From Selaginella tamariscina (Eukaryota > Streptophyta > Lycopodiopsida > Selaginellales > Selaginellaceae), in assembly GCA_003024785.1 (NCBI GenBank), contig PUQB01000084.1:490006-554005 (forward strand): DNA of 64,000 nt, read 5' to 3'. The number at the start of each line of letters is the position of its first letter. Position 1 is the first letter of the stretch. The notes beneath the pieces are model-generated. The model saw only the letters and a list, made by a program, of their open reading frames with translations, made no database searches and was not told the origin of the DNA. Of this stretch, positions 10,561-21,089 are shown one piece after another. Position numbers and translations under genes: made by a program.

Positions 10561-11102
10561 GCAACACAAGATTTGCTTACATCTTTATATATTTAAACTA
10601 GTTGTTGGACAAGGATATGCATTTTGCTTTTAGGAGGATGATGACAAGTGAGGCTTGGGACAAGCATAAGTTCTCCAAAACTCCTGTTGAAAAGTATATG
10701 GAAACTATTCTATTCAGCAATGACTTCTAAGAGGAAGTGTAAGAGTTGTGCGTTTTGATGGGCCCATGCTTGAAGGTGTTGAAACTTGCAGATGGTGAAG
10801 GGCTAACATTGGTTTGATCTTCAAGGCTATTGATGAGATGGTTGAAAGCTTGGATCAACTTGCCTTTGATATGATGATTGAAGAAAGTAAAGTCAAGGAT
10901 TTTTTATTAGAAGATCATGGTGAGAGGAAGACATGATGGTATCTTATGCACAATTGTCTTCAATTAATTGCTCATTTGCTACATCCTTTGTGGTTAAAGG
11001 ATGATGAAAGTTCTGGTGCTAAGGCTATGCAAGGTTGGCTTGATTATGTACCACTGACAATACATTGAGGATGAAACTGGTGGATAGAGTGAAGAAGAAT
11101 GG

Positions 11103-11339
11103 ATGGATTTGCTTGGAGTTGATATCAACAAACTGAAATTAGAAGCACAATGGCAACATTTTCTTGACATGAAGGAGAGACTAGAAGAGTTTGAGGAGTT
11201 TGCAATTATGTATGGCACTAGTGTTGTTGTTGATGATGCTAGTGCAAGACCTATCGAAGAAGATACAAAAGAAGAAGAGGTTCTTAAGGAGGATGAATTT
11301 CTAGAACAAGAGTTCGGAGATGATGAGACAAACTCTTAG
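11103..11339 (+). pseudogene. Acidic C-terminal tail of hAT transposase
   Basis: Reads LEAQWQHFLDMKERLEEFEE, then a run of E and D residues to a stop. Acidic tails of this sort end many plant hAT proteins. Assigned by position and composition only. Confidence 0.45.
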
Positions 11340-11440
11340 GAATGAGTAGTATGTATGGATTTTTGTGTTCTAGATTGGTGTCTTTAACATCTATTTCTTT
11401 CTCTTTAGCCCCTTTGCATGCAAATGGGCTTTCATCAAGG

Positions 11441-11720
11441 CTATGGAAACGATGATGTCCTTGTCATTCCCAATTTCTTATACATGTTAACAAGAGTAGT
11501 CCCAATGAAGATATCTGACTCAAGACCCCTCTTCAGAATTTGAAAGTGAATTTCCATGCCATGCTCTAAAGACTCGGGGTACACACACACATTGAGGATT
11601 GTTACGCATGTAACCTTTATAGGCACAACTTCATTCTCTTGCATCTTGTAGAACATATGTAGTGCAAACTCGAATTGTCCGTGTTGGCAATATGCACCTA
11701 TCGTCCTATAAAATGTTATA
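11441..11720 (-). pseudogene. Pentatricopeptide repeat (PPR) gene fragment
   Basis: The minus strand reads IGAYCQHGQFEFALHMFYKM, then VTCVTILNVCVYPESLEHG, then GMEIHFQILKRGLESDIFIG and LVNMYKKLG. These are consecutive motifs of a PLS-class PPR protein (P-type A.Y...G....A..LF..M, then TF...L.AC, then IH......G.....V...LV.MY.K.G). PPR proteins bind organellar RNA and normally have a dozen or more repeats; only about two and a half are here, with no start or end. It is therefore a fragment, possibly carried next to the hAT element. The motif identification is firm; the capture is inference. Confidence 0.8.
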
Positions 11721-11825
11721 TCTTAATCCCTTATAACACACAAGCTAGAGAAGTTCAACAAGGTCATATAGAATGCTATATCTTAATCCCTTACAACACA
11801 CAAGCTAGAGAAGTTCAACAAAGAT
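11708..11825 (+). repeat. Two-copy tandem duplication of about 62 bases
   Basis: Both copies contain TATATCTTAATCCCTTA followed by CAACACACAAGCTAGAGAAG-type sequence, with about three differences. No function is suggested. Confidence 0.8.
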
Positions 11826-11829
11826 GACC

Positions 11830-12045
11830 TTAAGCTTGACCTCTCACCATAGCTCCACATGTATATATATATAGAGAGAGGGAGGGAGTTGTTGTTTTAC
11901 TTATGTCTGGAAAACTATAATATTGGTGGAATGGAATAAATTTTTATTTTAAATTTTTTTGTTAGTTTAAATATTTTAAAACTCAATATAATATGTAAAT
12001 AAAGGCTTCAATATAATGTGTGTGCGTTATTCATGTATATATATA
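11830..12045. other. AT-rich spacer
   Basis: Short AT-rich flank with (TA)n and (GA)n stretches before the chromovirus. It ends in GGTAG, the left target duplication. Confidence 0.5.
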
Positions 12046-12050
12046 GGTAG
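12046..12050. repeat. Target-site duplication GGTAG, left copy
   Basis: GGTAG precedes the first LTR, and an identical GGTAG (18238-18242) follows the second LTR. This fixes both ends of the chromovirus. Confidence 0.9.
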
Positions 12051-12637
12051 TGTCACGACTCGATACAGGATACAGGATTCCGGATACAAGATACGTGTTG
12101 TAGGATTTTCCTACAGGATATTCCTACAAGGATTCCGGATATAAGATACGGTTGCAGGATATTCCTATAGGATATGCCATAGGATATGCCTAGAGGATAA
12201 GAGGCATGAGTGCTAAAAGTGGTTGCATGCATGCAGAGGCTAAGATGAGTCCACATGTCCAGATTAGCTCTTGGAGTTGTGAGCATAAAAGCTCCGACCT
12301 AATTGTTGTACAATCAGTTACTATCAACACCAGTTTTACTACAATCAATCTTGTCTTGTCTTGTTCTTGTCTTGCTTCTTGTTCTCTCCTTGTCTCGCTC
12401 CTGGATTCTGTCCTGCTCCTGTCTCGCTCCTGGATCCTATTCCCGGATCCTGTCCTGTTCCTGTTTTGTTCCTGGATCCTGTCCTGCGCCTTCCTGTTTT
12501 GCTCCCGGATCTTATCATGTTCATGTCTTGCTCCTGAGTTCTTAAGTTCATGTCTTGCTCTCCATCCTGCTCCTGAGTCAAGCCTTGTTGTTCTTAGAAT
12601 CCTGCTCTCTTCCTGTTTCCTGGATCGTGGCTTGACA
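12051..12637 (+). repeat. 5' LTR of the chromovirus
   Basis: TGTCACGACTCGATACAGG to CTTGACA. It contains GATACAGGAT-type words, an RY motif (CATGCATG near 12226-12233), and a pyrimidine-rich stretch with repeated CTCCTGGATCCTG-like units (about 12345-12600). Confidence 0.9.
12203..12260 (+). promoter_or_regulatory. RY-motif segment, inverted between the two LTRs
   Basis: The segment from GGCATGAGTGC to CATGTCC contains CATGCATG, the RY/Sph element bound by plant B3-domain proteins (known). In the 3' LTR (17839-17915) the same segment is in reverse complement and has one extra copy of a 19-base CATGCATG-containing unit. Seen directly; any regulatory role is inference. Confidence 0.7.
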
Positions 12638-12742
12638 GTTTGATAGTAACTGCTTTCATAGCTCTTCGTTTTCTAGCTACTTTTTTTTTTCTCTTTTCCT
12701 TGATTCTTTTCCTTCATTTTCCTCCTTTTTCTTTCATAGATC

Positions 12743-13720
12743 ATGGCTGATTTTGAGCGCTTTCAATGTGAGCACCAAATGTTACTTCATGAGCTGGCAA
12801 CTTTGTGCCAAGTGGTCACCGATCTACAAGGTTCCACCAATGTGGCACATGCAGCTACTGATGCATCCTCCAAGGCTACTGCGCAGGCTCTCTCTCAGGC
12901 ATCGGTGGTTCTCTCTTCATCGAACTTTTCTTCGGAGCCGAAGGTTAGCATGCCAGAAAAGTTTAGTGGCAATCGTGCCGATTTCCAAGGTTTCCTGAAT
13001 CAGATCCGGCTCTTGATCCACATGCAACCACGCTGCTACTCGACTGATGCACAAAAGGTTGGCCTTTTGGCATCTTTACTAAGTGGGTTTCCACGGGCTT
13101 GGGTTGCCCCCTTGCTGGAACGTGACGACCCATTGATGGAAGACTTTGAAGGTTTCGTGGCTGCCTTTGAAGCCTGCTTTGGAGATCCTGATAAGTACCA
13201 TTCCGTATGCACGAAGTTACAAAAGTTCACTTAAGGATCTTGACTAGCTTCCGTCTATGCATCTGAATTTCAGCAACTTTGCACGGACATTCCATGGGAC
13301 GAGACTGCATTAATCGAACACTTCCGTTTTGGGTTAAGGGATGACGTGAAGGACCTTCTCCTTACGTTACCGGATGCCCAAACATTAGCAGAGATCATGC
13401 AACAAGCTGTTCGTTGCGACAACCGTTTATTCGAGCATCATCAGGAAAGATCCTGTCAGCAGTTCCTGCAAACCAATCCTGCAGCTGTGGTACATGTTCC
13501 TGCACCACCTCCTGGAGTAGTTCCTATGGAGGTTGAGAAATCCAAACGTGGCTTTTTTTCCGCTGCTGAGAAGCAACGTCACCGCAGTGAGAATATGCTT
13601 GTATTGTGGTGAAGAAGGACACAAGGTGGCAGAATGTCCTATTAAAGCCAGGAAGTTCAAGACGCGTGAAGTTGAAGCTGAAGTTCAGTCAGAAAACTTC
13701 AATGTCCACTTTGTCTAGGA
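12743..13720 (+). pseudogene. Chromovirus gag with zinc knuckle
   Basis: Gag capsid-like sequence includes VSMPEKFSGNRADFQGFL, SLLSGFPRAWVAPLLERDD and FEGFVAAFEACFGDPDK. A later part reads HFRFGLRDDVKDLLLTLPD. A CCHC knuckle, CLYCGEEGHKVAECP, lies near 13596-13640. The order and motifs are those of plant chromovirus and related gag proteins. Fossil. Confidence 0.85.
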
Positions 13721-13723
13721 GCC

Positions 13724-14160
13724 GTGAAGTTGGACGTAGGTGCAGGCTCCATTGGTGCTGCTCATACCATTTCATCACTCAAGTTTCCTATACACATTCA
13801 TTTTAATAATCGAGAGCTCAAGGAGTTTGCCCTGTTAGACATTGGTGCAAATGCATACTTCATGGATGACACTTTTGCAACTCAACATGGCATTTCGGTG
13901 GTAAAGTTGAAGCGTGCAGTTCCTGTAGATGTGGCCGATGGGCGTCTGATTGCTTCTGGCGCAATTACCCATGCTACTGAACCTCTCTCCTGCAATCATG
14001 GCACATTCAACTGTTCAATTTCCTTCAACTTGATCAAGACTCGGTCGACTCCCATCATTTTGGGCATGCCATGGTTCGTTGTTACAAATCCGCAGATCGA
14101 CTGGAGGTCTAGGACGCTCACGTTTTCCTCTCCGGCAGCTAGGATCAATCCTGGACCTTC
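13724..14160 (+). pseudogene. Chromovirus protease
   Basis: Reads ALLDIGANAYFMDDTFA (position of the retropepsin active site), then GRLIASGAITHATEPLSC and PIILGMPWFVVTNPQIDWR, the standard C-terminal motif of Ty3/gypsy proteases. Fossil. Confidence 0.85.
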
Positions 14161-14760
14161 CTGTGTGCAGGATACATCCTTAGTATCTGAGGCAGTACAA
14201 GCTACAGGATTGACCGTGCCTATTCCTGTATCAGTGTTGAAGACTCCTCCTCGACACGATTCACCTCATGTCAGTTCCTCAGCACATCTGCAAGCTCTCT
14301 CCACTCCTGTAATTTGTGTTTTCCTGTATAGAGTTTTTCCAATCCTGTATCAATGTCGAAGGTTCCTCCTCAACAGGATCCACCTCCTGTTGGTTCGTCA
14401 GCACATTCGCAGGCTTTCCCCACTCCTGCGCAACCACGAACTCCTGTACAAGATTCTTTCAATTCTGTACACTCGTCAACATCCACACATGTTTCTTCCA
14501 ATCCTGCCTCTTTCTATTACTCTGCTTCTGTTTCACCCCCCAAGATCCTTCCTCTTTTTTAGTCACAGCTCCCTCCTTTTCCTCTTCGAGTTCTTACCAC
14601 TACCATGCATGAACTCACCACTAATCCTTCTCCTTTCCACTTTTTTGCCTTTTAAGTAACTCCTACGTCCTCTTTTACCTTTCCTGTATCTGACTCTCCT
14701 GTTTTTCAATCTCCTTCTCCTACTCCTTCTCCTTCTCCTCCTTCTTCCCTACCATCCAAG
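14160..14760 (+). repeat. Proline/serine-rich linker with an internal duplication
   Basis: Between protease and reverse transcriptase the sequence is pyrimidine-rich. A unit of about 115 bases occurs twice (about 14222-14310 and 14339-14430), each with CCTGTATCA.TGT.GAAG, CCTCCTC.ACA and CAGCACAT.TGCAGGCT-like parts. Linkers here are known to vary in length in chromoviruses. Confidence 0.65.
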
Positions 14761-14761
14761 T

Positions 14762-16095
14762 ATCATGCCTTTAAGGATGTTTTTGACAAGCACAAGGCTG
14801 CAGTTCTTCCTGTTCGCAGGTCCTACGACTATCCTATTGATCTTGCAGAAGGAAAGACTCCACCGTTCGGACCGATTTATGCATTGTCACCCACAGAGTT
14901 GGAGGTTCTTCGTCAGTACATCGAGGACAACTTGGCATCCGACTTCATTTCACTCAAAGTCCCCTGCAGGAGCGCCTATCTTCTTTGTCAAGAAGAAGGA
15001 TGGGAGTTTACGTTTGGTTGTGGACTATAGGGGTTTGAATCAAGTCACCATTCGAAATCGGTACCCGTTACCATTGATCCCGGAACTTCTCGATCAGCTG
15101 CGAGGAGCAAAGGTGTTCACGAAGATCGACCTATGAGGGGTCTACAACCTTGTACGGATTCGTCCAGGCGATGAGTGAAAGACTGCCTTTCGTACAAGGT
15201 ATGGACACTTCGAATACACGGTATGCCCTTTCGGCCTTACCAATGCCCCAGCCGTGTTCCAACACATGGTGAACGACATCTTTCGTGACTTCTTGACCAG
15301 TTTGTGGTGATCTACCTCGACACATTTTGATTTTCTCCAAGGACCAGGCGGCACATGACAAGCACGTACGATTAGTTCTACAGGCTTCACGAGCATGGCC
15401 TGTATGCGAAGTTGGAGAAGTGTTTTTTCGACAGGGATTCTGTGGAGTTCTTGGGCTACATCGTCTCTCTGCTGGCGTTTCCATGGACATGCACAAGGTG
15501 AAGACCATCGTGGAGTGGGAGAGGCCCAAGTCTGTACGAGATGTACAATGTTTCCTTGGCTTTGCAAACTTCTATAGGCGGTTCATACAGGACTTCTCCA
15601 AGCGTGTACTTCCACTCACGGAACTCACCAAGCGCAGGGGTTTTCTCTTGGTCCGACAAGGAGATGCATTCAACACTCAAGGACGCCTTCACGACAGTTC
15701 CGATTTTAGCACATCCTGACCCTTCTCGTCCTTTCTTGTTGAAGCAGATGCCTCGGATTTTGCAGTAGGATCCGTCCTATCACAAGTTGGAGAAGACAAG
15801 TTGCTTCATCCTGTAGCTTTTCACTCTCGTAAGTTCCTTTCGGCGGAGATCAATTACGAGATTCATGACAAGGAACTCAAGGCCATTGTGGATTCGTTCG
15901 AGGAGTGGCGCATTTCCTGGAAGGTGCTGCACATCCTGTACAAGTTCTTACGGATCACAAGAACCTGGAGTTTTCAAACGGCTCGAGTTCTCAGTCGGCG
16001 ACAGGCTAGGTGGGGGAGTTCCTATCACGTTTTGATTTCGTCATCGTCTACAGGCCCGGTTTTCGAATGGCAAGGCGGACGCATTGTCTAGGCGC
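14762..16095 (+). pseudogene. Chromovirus reverse transcriptase and RNase H
   Basis: [20 protein letters not shown] and [20 protein letters not shown] mark the fingers and palm of Ty3/gypsy reverse transcriptase. FLGFANFYRRFIQDFSK is the thumb/connection. VAFHSRKFLSAEINYEIHDK and ELKAIVDSFEEW are RNase H. The order is normal. Fossil with several breaks. Confidence 0.9.
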
Positions 16096-16143
16096 TCTTA
16101 CCTTGCACCGATCCCGGGCGATCCTGCATGACTATCAAAACAA

Positions 16144-17290
16144 GTGTTGTTGGGTCCTGATCGTTTCCGGCTTGCGGCACTACAGGTTCATCAGGCTCCA
16201 GCAAATTCAACACTCCTACAGGACATCCGTTCGCAGTTGGCTACAGACGACTTGGCAAAGAATGTGTTCTCACACATTCATCCTGACATTGCAAGTTCCT
16301 CTTCCTCCAGTTCCCGTTCAGACTACAAGTTGTTCGCCATACAGGATGGACTCCTGTACCGGGAAGGTCTCCTGTACGTTCCTGTTGGTATTTCAGGACT
16401 TGTGGTACAGGATTGTCATGATACCCCGGCTACAGGACATTTTGGTGTGGCCAAGACAGTGGAGTTGGTGACTCGCAACTATTGGTGGCCTGGGTTGCGA
16501 GGTTTTGTGGAAAGGTTTGTACGGAGTTTGTAACAGGTCGAAGATGCCTCATCATGCACCCTCTGGTCTTCTTCGTCCTCTTCCTGTTCCTTCTGCTCCT
16601 TGGAGATCCATTTCTATGGATTTCCTCACAGATCTTCTCCTTCTCGTGGATTCGATGCAGTTCTTGTGGTGGTTGACCGTTTCACCAAGCAGGCTCATTT
16701 CCTACCCTGCAACAAGACAGCTACAGGTCAGACAACTGCTGAGTTGGTGATCCGTGAAGTGTTCCGACATCATGGTCTTCCTGAGAGCATTGTTTCCGAT
16801 CGAGGTCCACAATTCATGTCCAAGTTTTGGCGAGAGCTTCTTCGGAGTCTACAGGTTAAAGCGGATCTTTCTTCAGGATATCATCCGCAAACTGATGGGC
16901 AGTCCGAACGCACAATTCAGACCTTGGAACAGTATCTTCGTTGCTTCATCAGTTACCAGCAGGACAACTGGTTGGACCTTCTTCCAATGGCGGAGTTTGC
17001 CTACAACAACTCCGTTCACGCATCTACAGGACAGACACCTTTCTTTGCTCTTACAGGCCACCATCCACGTTTTGACTTTGCTCTCCCGCTTCTCCTTCTT
17101 CCGCTCCTGCAGTACAGGATCGTCTCCAGCATCTTCGTCAGGTAGGATGATCTCCGGGTTCATCTTCAGCAGGCACAGGAACGATACAAGCATCATGCTG
17201 ATGCTCACCGTCAGCCGGCACCTGCATACAAGATTGGTGATCTCGTGTGGCTTCTTCGTGACATATTCGCACCAACAGGCCTTCTTCTAA
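16144..17290 (+). pseudogene. Chromovirus integrase
   Basis: The zinc-binding part includes [20 protein letters not shown] and [15 protein letters not shown]. The catalytic core includes [40 protein letters not shown] and SGYHPQTDGQSERTIQTLEQ, with the D...D...E positions recognisable, followed by MAEFAYNNSVHASTGQTPFF. Fossil. Confidence 0.9.
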
Positions 17291-17291
17291 G

Positions 17292-17691
17292 TTGGATTTT
17301 CAACGATTGGGCCCTTACAGGATTGTGGCGGAGGTCAATCCTGTAGCTTTCCGACTCGAGTTACCATCTACGGTGAAACTTCATCCTGTGTTTCACACCT
17401 CCTTGTTGGAGCCGTATCATCCTTCTTCTCTTCCCGGTCGTGCTTCTTCTCCTCCCCCTCCTGTGGTCATTGACACTGAACCTGAGTACGAAGTTGCAGC
17501 CATCCTTGATTCTCTTCATCGCCGCCAACTCCAATACTTGGTGGATTGGAAAGGTTATTTGCCTACTGATCGCACTTGGGAACCTGCATCCAACTTACTC
17601 CATGCTTCTTCCAAGTTGCTGCCTTCCATCGGCATTATCCTGCTAAACCAGGTCCCAAGACTCGTGGAACTCGTCTTTAGGGAGGAGGTGC
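17292..17691 (+). pseudogene. Integrase C-terminal domain with chromodomain
   Basis: LGPYRIVAEVNPVAFRLELP and LHPVFHTSLLEPY are the GPY/F module. EYEVAAILDSLHRRQLQYLV and DWKGYLPTDRTWEPASNL are a chromodomain with the aromatic positions Y and W in the usual places. In chromoviruses this module directs insertion into heterochromatin (known). The reading ends at the start of the 3' LTR. Fossil. Confidence 0.9.
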
Positions 17692-18237
17692 TGTCACGAC
17701 CCGATACAGGATACAGGATTCCGGATACAGGATAGTTGTAGGATTTCCTATAGGATATTCCTACAGGGATTCCGGATACAGGATACGGTTGCAGGATATT
17801 CCTACAGGATATGCCACAGGATATGCCTAGAGGATAAGGGACATGTGGACTCATCTTAGCCTCTGCATGCATGCAGCCACTTTGCATGCATGCAACCACT
17901 TTTAGCACTCATGCCTAGATTAGCTCTTGGAGTTGTGAGCATAAAAGCTCCGACCTAATTGTCAACACCAGTCTTACTACGATCAATCTTGTCTTGTCTT
18001 GCTTCTTGTTCTCTTCTTGTTCTGCTCCTGATTTTGTCTGCTCTGTCTCGCTCTGGATCCTGTTCTGATCCTGTCCTGTTCCTGGATCCTCTGCGCCTTC
18101 CTGTCTTGCTCCGGATTATCCTGTTCTTATCTTGCTCCTGAGTTCCTAGTTCCTGTCTTGCTTCATCCTGCTCCTGAGTTAAGCCTTGTTGTTCTTGAAA
18201 TCCTGCTCTCTTCCTATTTCCTAGATTGTGCTTGACA
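17692..18237 (+). repeat. 3' LTR of the chromovirus
   Basis: TGTCACGACCCGATACAGG to CTTGACA, directly after a purine-rich tract (GGGAGGAGGTGC). Somewhat shorter than the 5' LTR, with fewer CTCCTGGATCC-type units and an inverted RY segment. Followed by GGTAG. Confidence 0.9.
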
Positions 18238-18242
18238 GGTAG

Positions 18243-19292
18243 AATGGTTTTTACATAGCAGAGTTTTACAAGGGACATGTATATATGCACATGTTCATGT
18301 ATAAAGAGGTTGCATGCTTGTATGCATGTGTGTGTTTGTGTGTTTATTTGTTTACAATAGATATGACAAAAGTACACATTTACAACACCTTGTTAAATCA
18401 AAGACATCATACATACCACATACATTTCCATTTCATTAGTTTTGTGTCATTACACACACACATGTATTGTAAAACAAGATAGATTACTTCCAAGAAGATC
18501 GGGAGAGTCATAAGGAGACTTCTGAAATAGTATTGTCTCGAGAAACTAAATAAATAATTATAAGTTATAACTTGAAAATGAAATCTTATCCACAACAAGG
18601 TTGTACCATCCAATCTCACCATGATACACTTGAATAGTCTAGAGTCTTTCAGAGTCATTATCTAAATTTTGGAATTATGGATTTCAAAACCAAATATTAT
18701 TATATAAGTGTTTCAATATAATTTGCCACATGAGTAGAATGCCATGTATTATCTCTGTTTTTACTCTCTTTTTTTGAAAAAAAAAAATCATTTTTTTTAT
18801 TTTGCATTTTTTAGGTTAAATTATTTTGACGTTCCAAACAACTATACACGTGGCTTGGTACGGTTCCATTCTGTGTAGGGTTGCAAGTATGCATAAAGGT
18901 ACTTTAATTAGTAATGAAATTGATGCCTTTTGAAGTTAAACATCACTGCTTTGTCAATTAAGTTGCTTAATATATGTAAAATTGAGCCAACGATAGTCAA
19001 GTTAGCATATCCCTTGGAGGCGTTAATCCACGATTTTGGTTAAAATAATATGACATTTATAGTACATACAAATATATAAATATTTACATTATATATATAT
19101 ACACACACACACACTAAAACGTTTAATATCATAAAGGTACTTTAATTAGTAATGAAATTGAAGCCTTTTGAAGTTAAACATCACTGCGTCAATTAAGTTG
19201 CTTAATATATGTAAATTAGAAATTTATAGCAAATTTAATTTAACATTTAAAGTATTATATATTTTGTGTTTCGATGAGACACAAGAATTAAT
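18243..19292. other. AT-rich spacer with a dispersed direct repeat
   Basis: No gene is seen. A segment of about 90 bases (TAAAGGTACTTTAATTAGTA to TTGCTTAATATATGTAAA) occurs at about 18893-18983 and again at 19131-19219, with a (CA)n tract between the copies. Open frames here have no family resemblance. Confidence 0.6.
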
Positions 19293-19297
19293 CAACA

Positions 19298-19457
19298 TGT
19301 AAGATCCACGTGTACAGCTGCATGTGCGCATATTATTATTAGCGTAGTGGATTTTGATAGCCATCGTATTGGATTCAATCTGGACCACTCGCTCTTGTAT
19401 ATAAGTTAGGGTTCTGAATTAATGGATATACACATTTCTATATTTCGAGCTCTCACA
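19298..19457 (+). repeat. 5' LTR of the short-LTR gypsy element
   Basis: Begins TGTAAGATCCACGTG, which includes a G-box core CACGTG, has TATATAAGTT near 19397-19406 as a likely TATA region, and ends GAGCTCTCACA. The matching 3' copy is 23951-24093. Confidence 0.82.
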
Positions 19458-19600
19458 TTAGTAGAGGTGAGGGGTACTTCTAATTGTCCCTACGGAGTGC
19501 TCAGATTTGTGTCTTTTTATTAATCTTTGTGTTTTTTAGGTTTAGCTTTTCCATTGTCTAGATCTATTCCTTTCTTGTAGATTTTGTCTTTTCTTCGTCC

Positions 19601-20530
19601 ATGGATCCACAACAGGCAAATCCCTTGTATGTGGAGCAGTTACCCATGGCAGTTGTTGGATACCATGCATATGCAACTAAACAATCATTCTCAGCTAATG
19701 CAGCATTCACAATCCAGGGTACTCCTCCTACTCATGTTGCAAACCCCTGTGTCCAGCCGGATTTCTTTCGTGGAAATCCTGAAGATGATGTGTACTATTG
19801 GTTTGACCACTTCACTGTGGTTGCCACATATCATTCATGAGACGGTGCTCAATGTTTGCACGAGTTTCCTACTTGTCTTTCAAGGGACGGCGTTGCAGTG
19901 GTACAATGGTTTGGACGTTGCAACTCATGGAGATTGATATTTCTTCTAGAGATCTTCACGTGCATTTGGGCATGCAGACGACTGTGATTATGCTTTTCAA
20001 ACAGTTGCATCGTATTCATTAAGAGCCATCTGAGTCGATGATGCAGTTTGGTGTTCGCTTTCAAAGCCTTTTGCTGTGTGCAGAACCTAACATGTCGGAA
20101 CGCATCAAGTTAAGTTGTTGTGGCCAGCACTTCATCAAGACCTTGTGAGGCTTGTGCATGCACTAGCTCCAGTGACTCTTGACGATCTTTGAGGCTGGCA
20201 CAACGATATGAGTCGTCACCTCTCCACTTGTGCCTTCACGTTGCTCTCGTTCCATTCATGTTGGGGATAGACCTACTCCGATGGAGGTTGAGGCTGTTGC
20301 CGCTGTGTACCAGCAACAAGGTGGACCCGTGGACGAGGACGTGGCGTGCAGTTCATTGTTGGCGTGTGATGAGGTTGGACACACGTATTGACAATGTCAA
20401 CGATTTCCCCGATTGGTGTCCCCCATTTCAAGGATGGAGGTCATGGTGTCAACAACGTCCGATTGGTGCTGTTGCAATGGAAGATTGTGATGCGGTGGAT
20501 CTTCCAGAAAACAACGAATCGCACGAGTAG
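19601..20530 (+). pseudogene. Gag-like region of the short-LTR gypsy element
   Basis: Reads NPCVQPDFFRGNPEDDVYYW and later a SFKGRR..QWYNGLDV-like segment, which fit the capsid region of Ty3/gypsy gag. The C-terminal part is diverged and no clear CCHC knuckle is visible. Fossil. Confidence 0.65.
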
Positions 20531-20557
20531 AGGGAGGGTCCTCATGCGAATAAATTA

Positions 20558-20953
20558 GTGACTCCTCCGTCTTCTTTTGGGAGTATCATCAAGGTTCACT
20601 CGTCACCGGTTTTCACTTTTCAAGCTCAATTTAATCACACACCATGTCCTGTTTTCCTTTCAGTGTTGGTGGATACAGGTTCGAGTTTGTTCTTTATTTC
20701 TCAATCTATTACTACACGTTGCAGCCTTCATTTGCGTCGTGCGGTAGAACCAGTCTTCATTCTGTACGGTAACAAATACACTCATGCTTGTTCGCGGGAT
20801 AAAGTTGACATTGTTGTTTATGTGGATGATTGTGAGCTCAAGCTTCAATCTTTGCGGGTGGTGCCAAGTCAAGCTTTTCACCTTATTCTTTGCATGGATT
20901 GGTTGACTCGCAATCATGCCAAGTGTGACTTTGAAAAGTCTCCCCTTGTTTGA
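20558..20953 (+). pseudogene. Protease of the short-LTR gypsy element
   Basis: SVLVDTGSSLFFIS is a retropepsin active-site motif. LRVVPSQAFHLILCMDWLTR and NHAKCDFEK are the typical C-terminal part of Ty3/gypsy proteases. Fossil. Confidence 0.82.
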
Positions 20954-21089
20954 CTCTCCCTCGTCTTTCTTCCGTTCTTCTTACTTTTATTCCACTCTGT
21001 CCATCTGCTTCCATCACTTTTGTTTCACCCTATTTCTAACCATTTTCCCTTCATGCTCTTCCTTTCCTTCTCTAGATTCATCAGATGAT

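Larger units (their letters stand above)
9503..11339 (+). mobile_element. Decayed hAT-superfamily DNA transposon
   Basis: Three blocks in the order of plant hAT transposases are seen: an N-terminal BED-type zinc finger (9503-9862), a DUF659-like block (9985-10560), and an acidic C-terminal tail (11103-11339). The dimerisation region usually found before the tail (around residues reading ASGCERNWS in relatives) was not found. Many stops interrupt 10370-11100. Terminal inverted repeats and the 8-base target duplication were not located, so the true ends are unknown. Confidence 0.8.
12051..18237 (+). mobile_element. Chromovirus (Ty3/gypsy with chromodomain)
   Basis: LTRs at 12051-12637 and 17692-18237 share TGTCACGAC...CTTGACA ends and are flanked by GGTAG. 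Inside, in order, are gag with a CCHC knuckle, protease, proline-rich linker, reverse transcriptase, RNase H, integrase with zinc-binding and catalytic parts, and a C-terminal chromodomain. This is the chromovirus layout. All parts are present, but the coding region is broken in many places (roughly ten or more). LTR divergence by eye suggests moderate age, and one internal LTR segment is inverted between the two copies. Confidence 0.92.

Noticed and set aside
11441-11656. A small functional PPR protein
   Set aside because: Homology continues upstream of the first Met and breaks off downstream in mid-repeat, so it is a fragment.
12206-12643. Cysteine/serine/leucine-rich protein in the chromovirus 5' LTR
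   Set aside because: It reads the pyrimidine-rich LTR repeat and would run across the LTR end.
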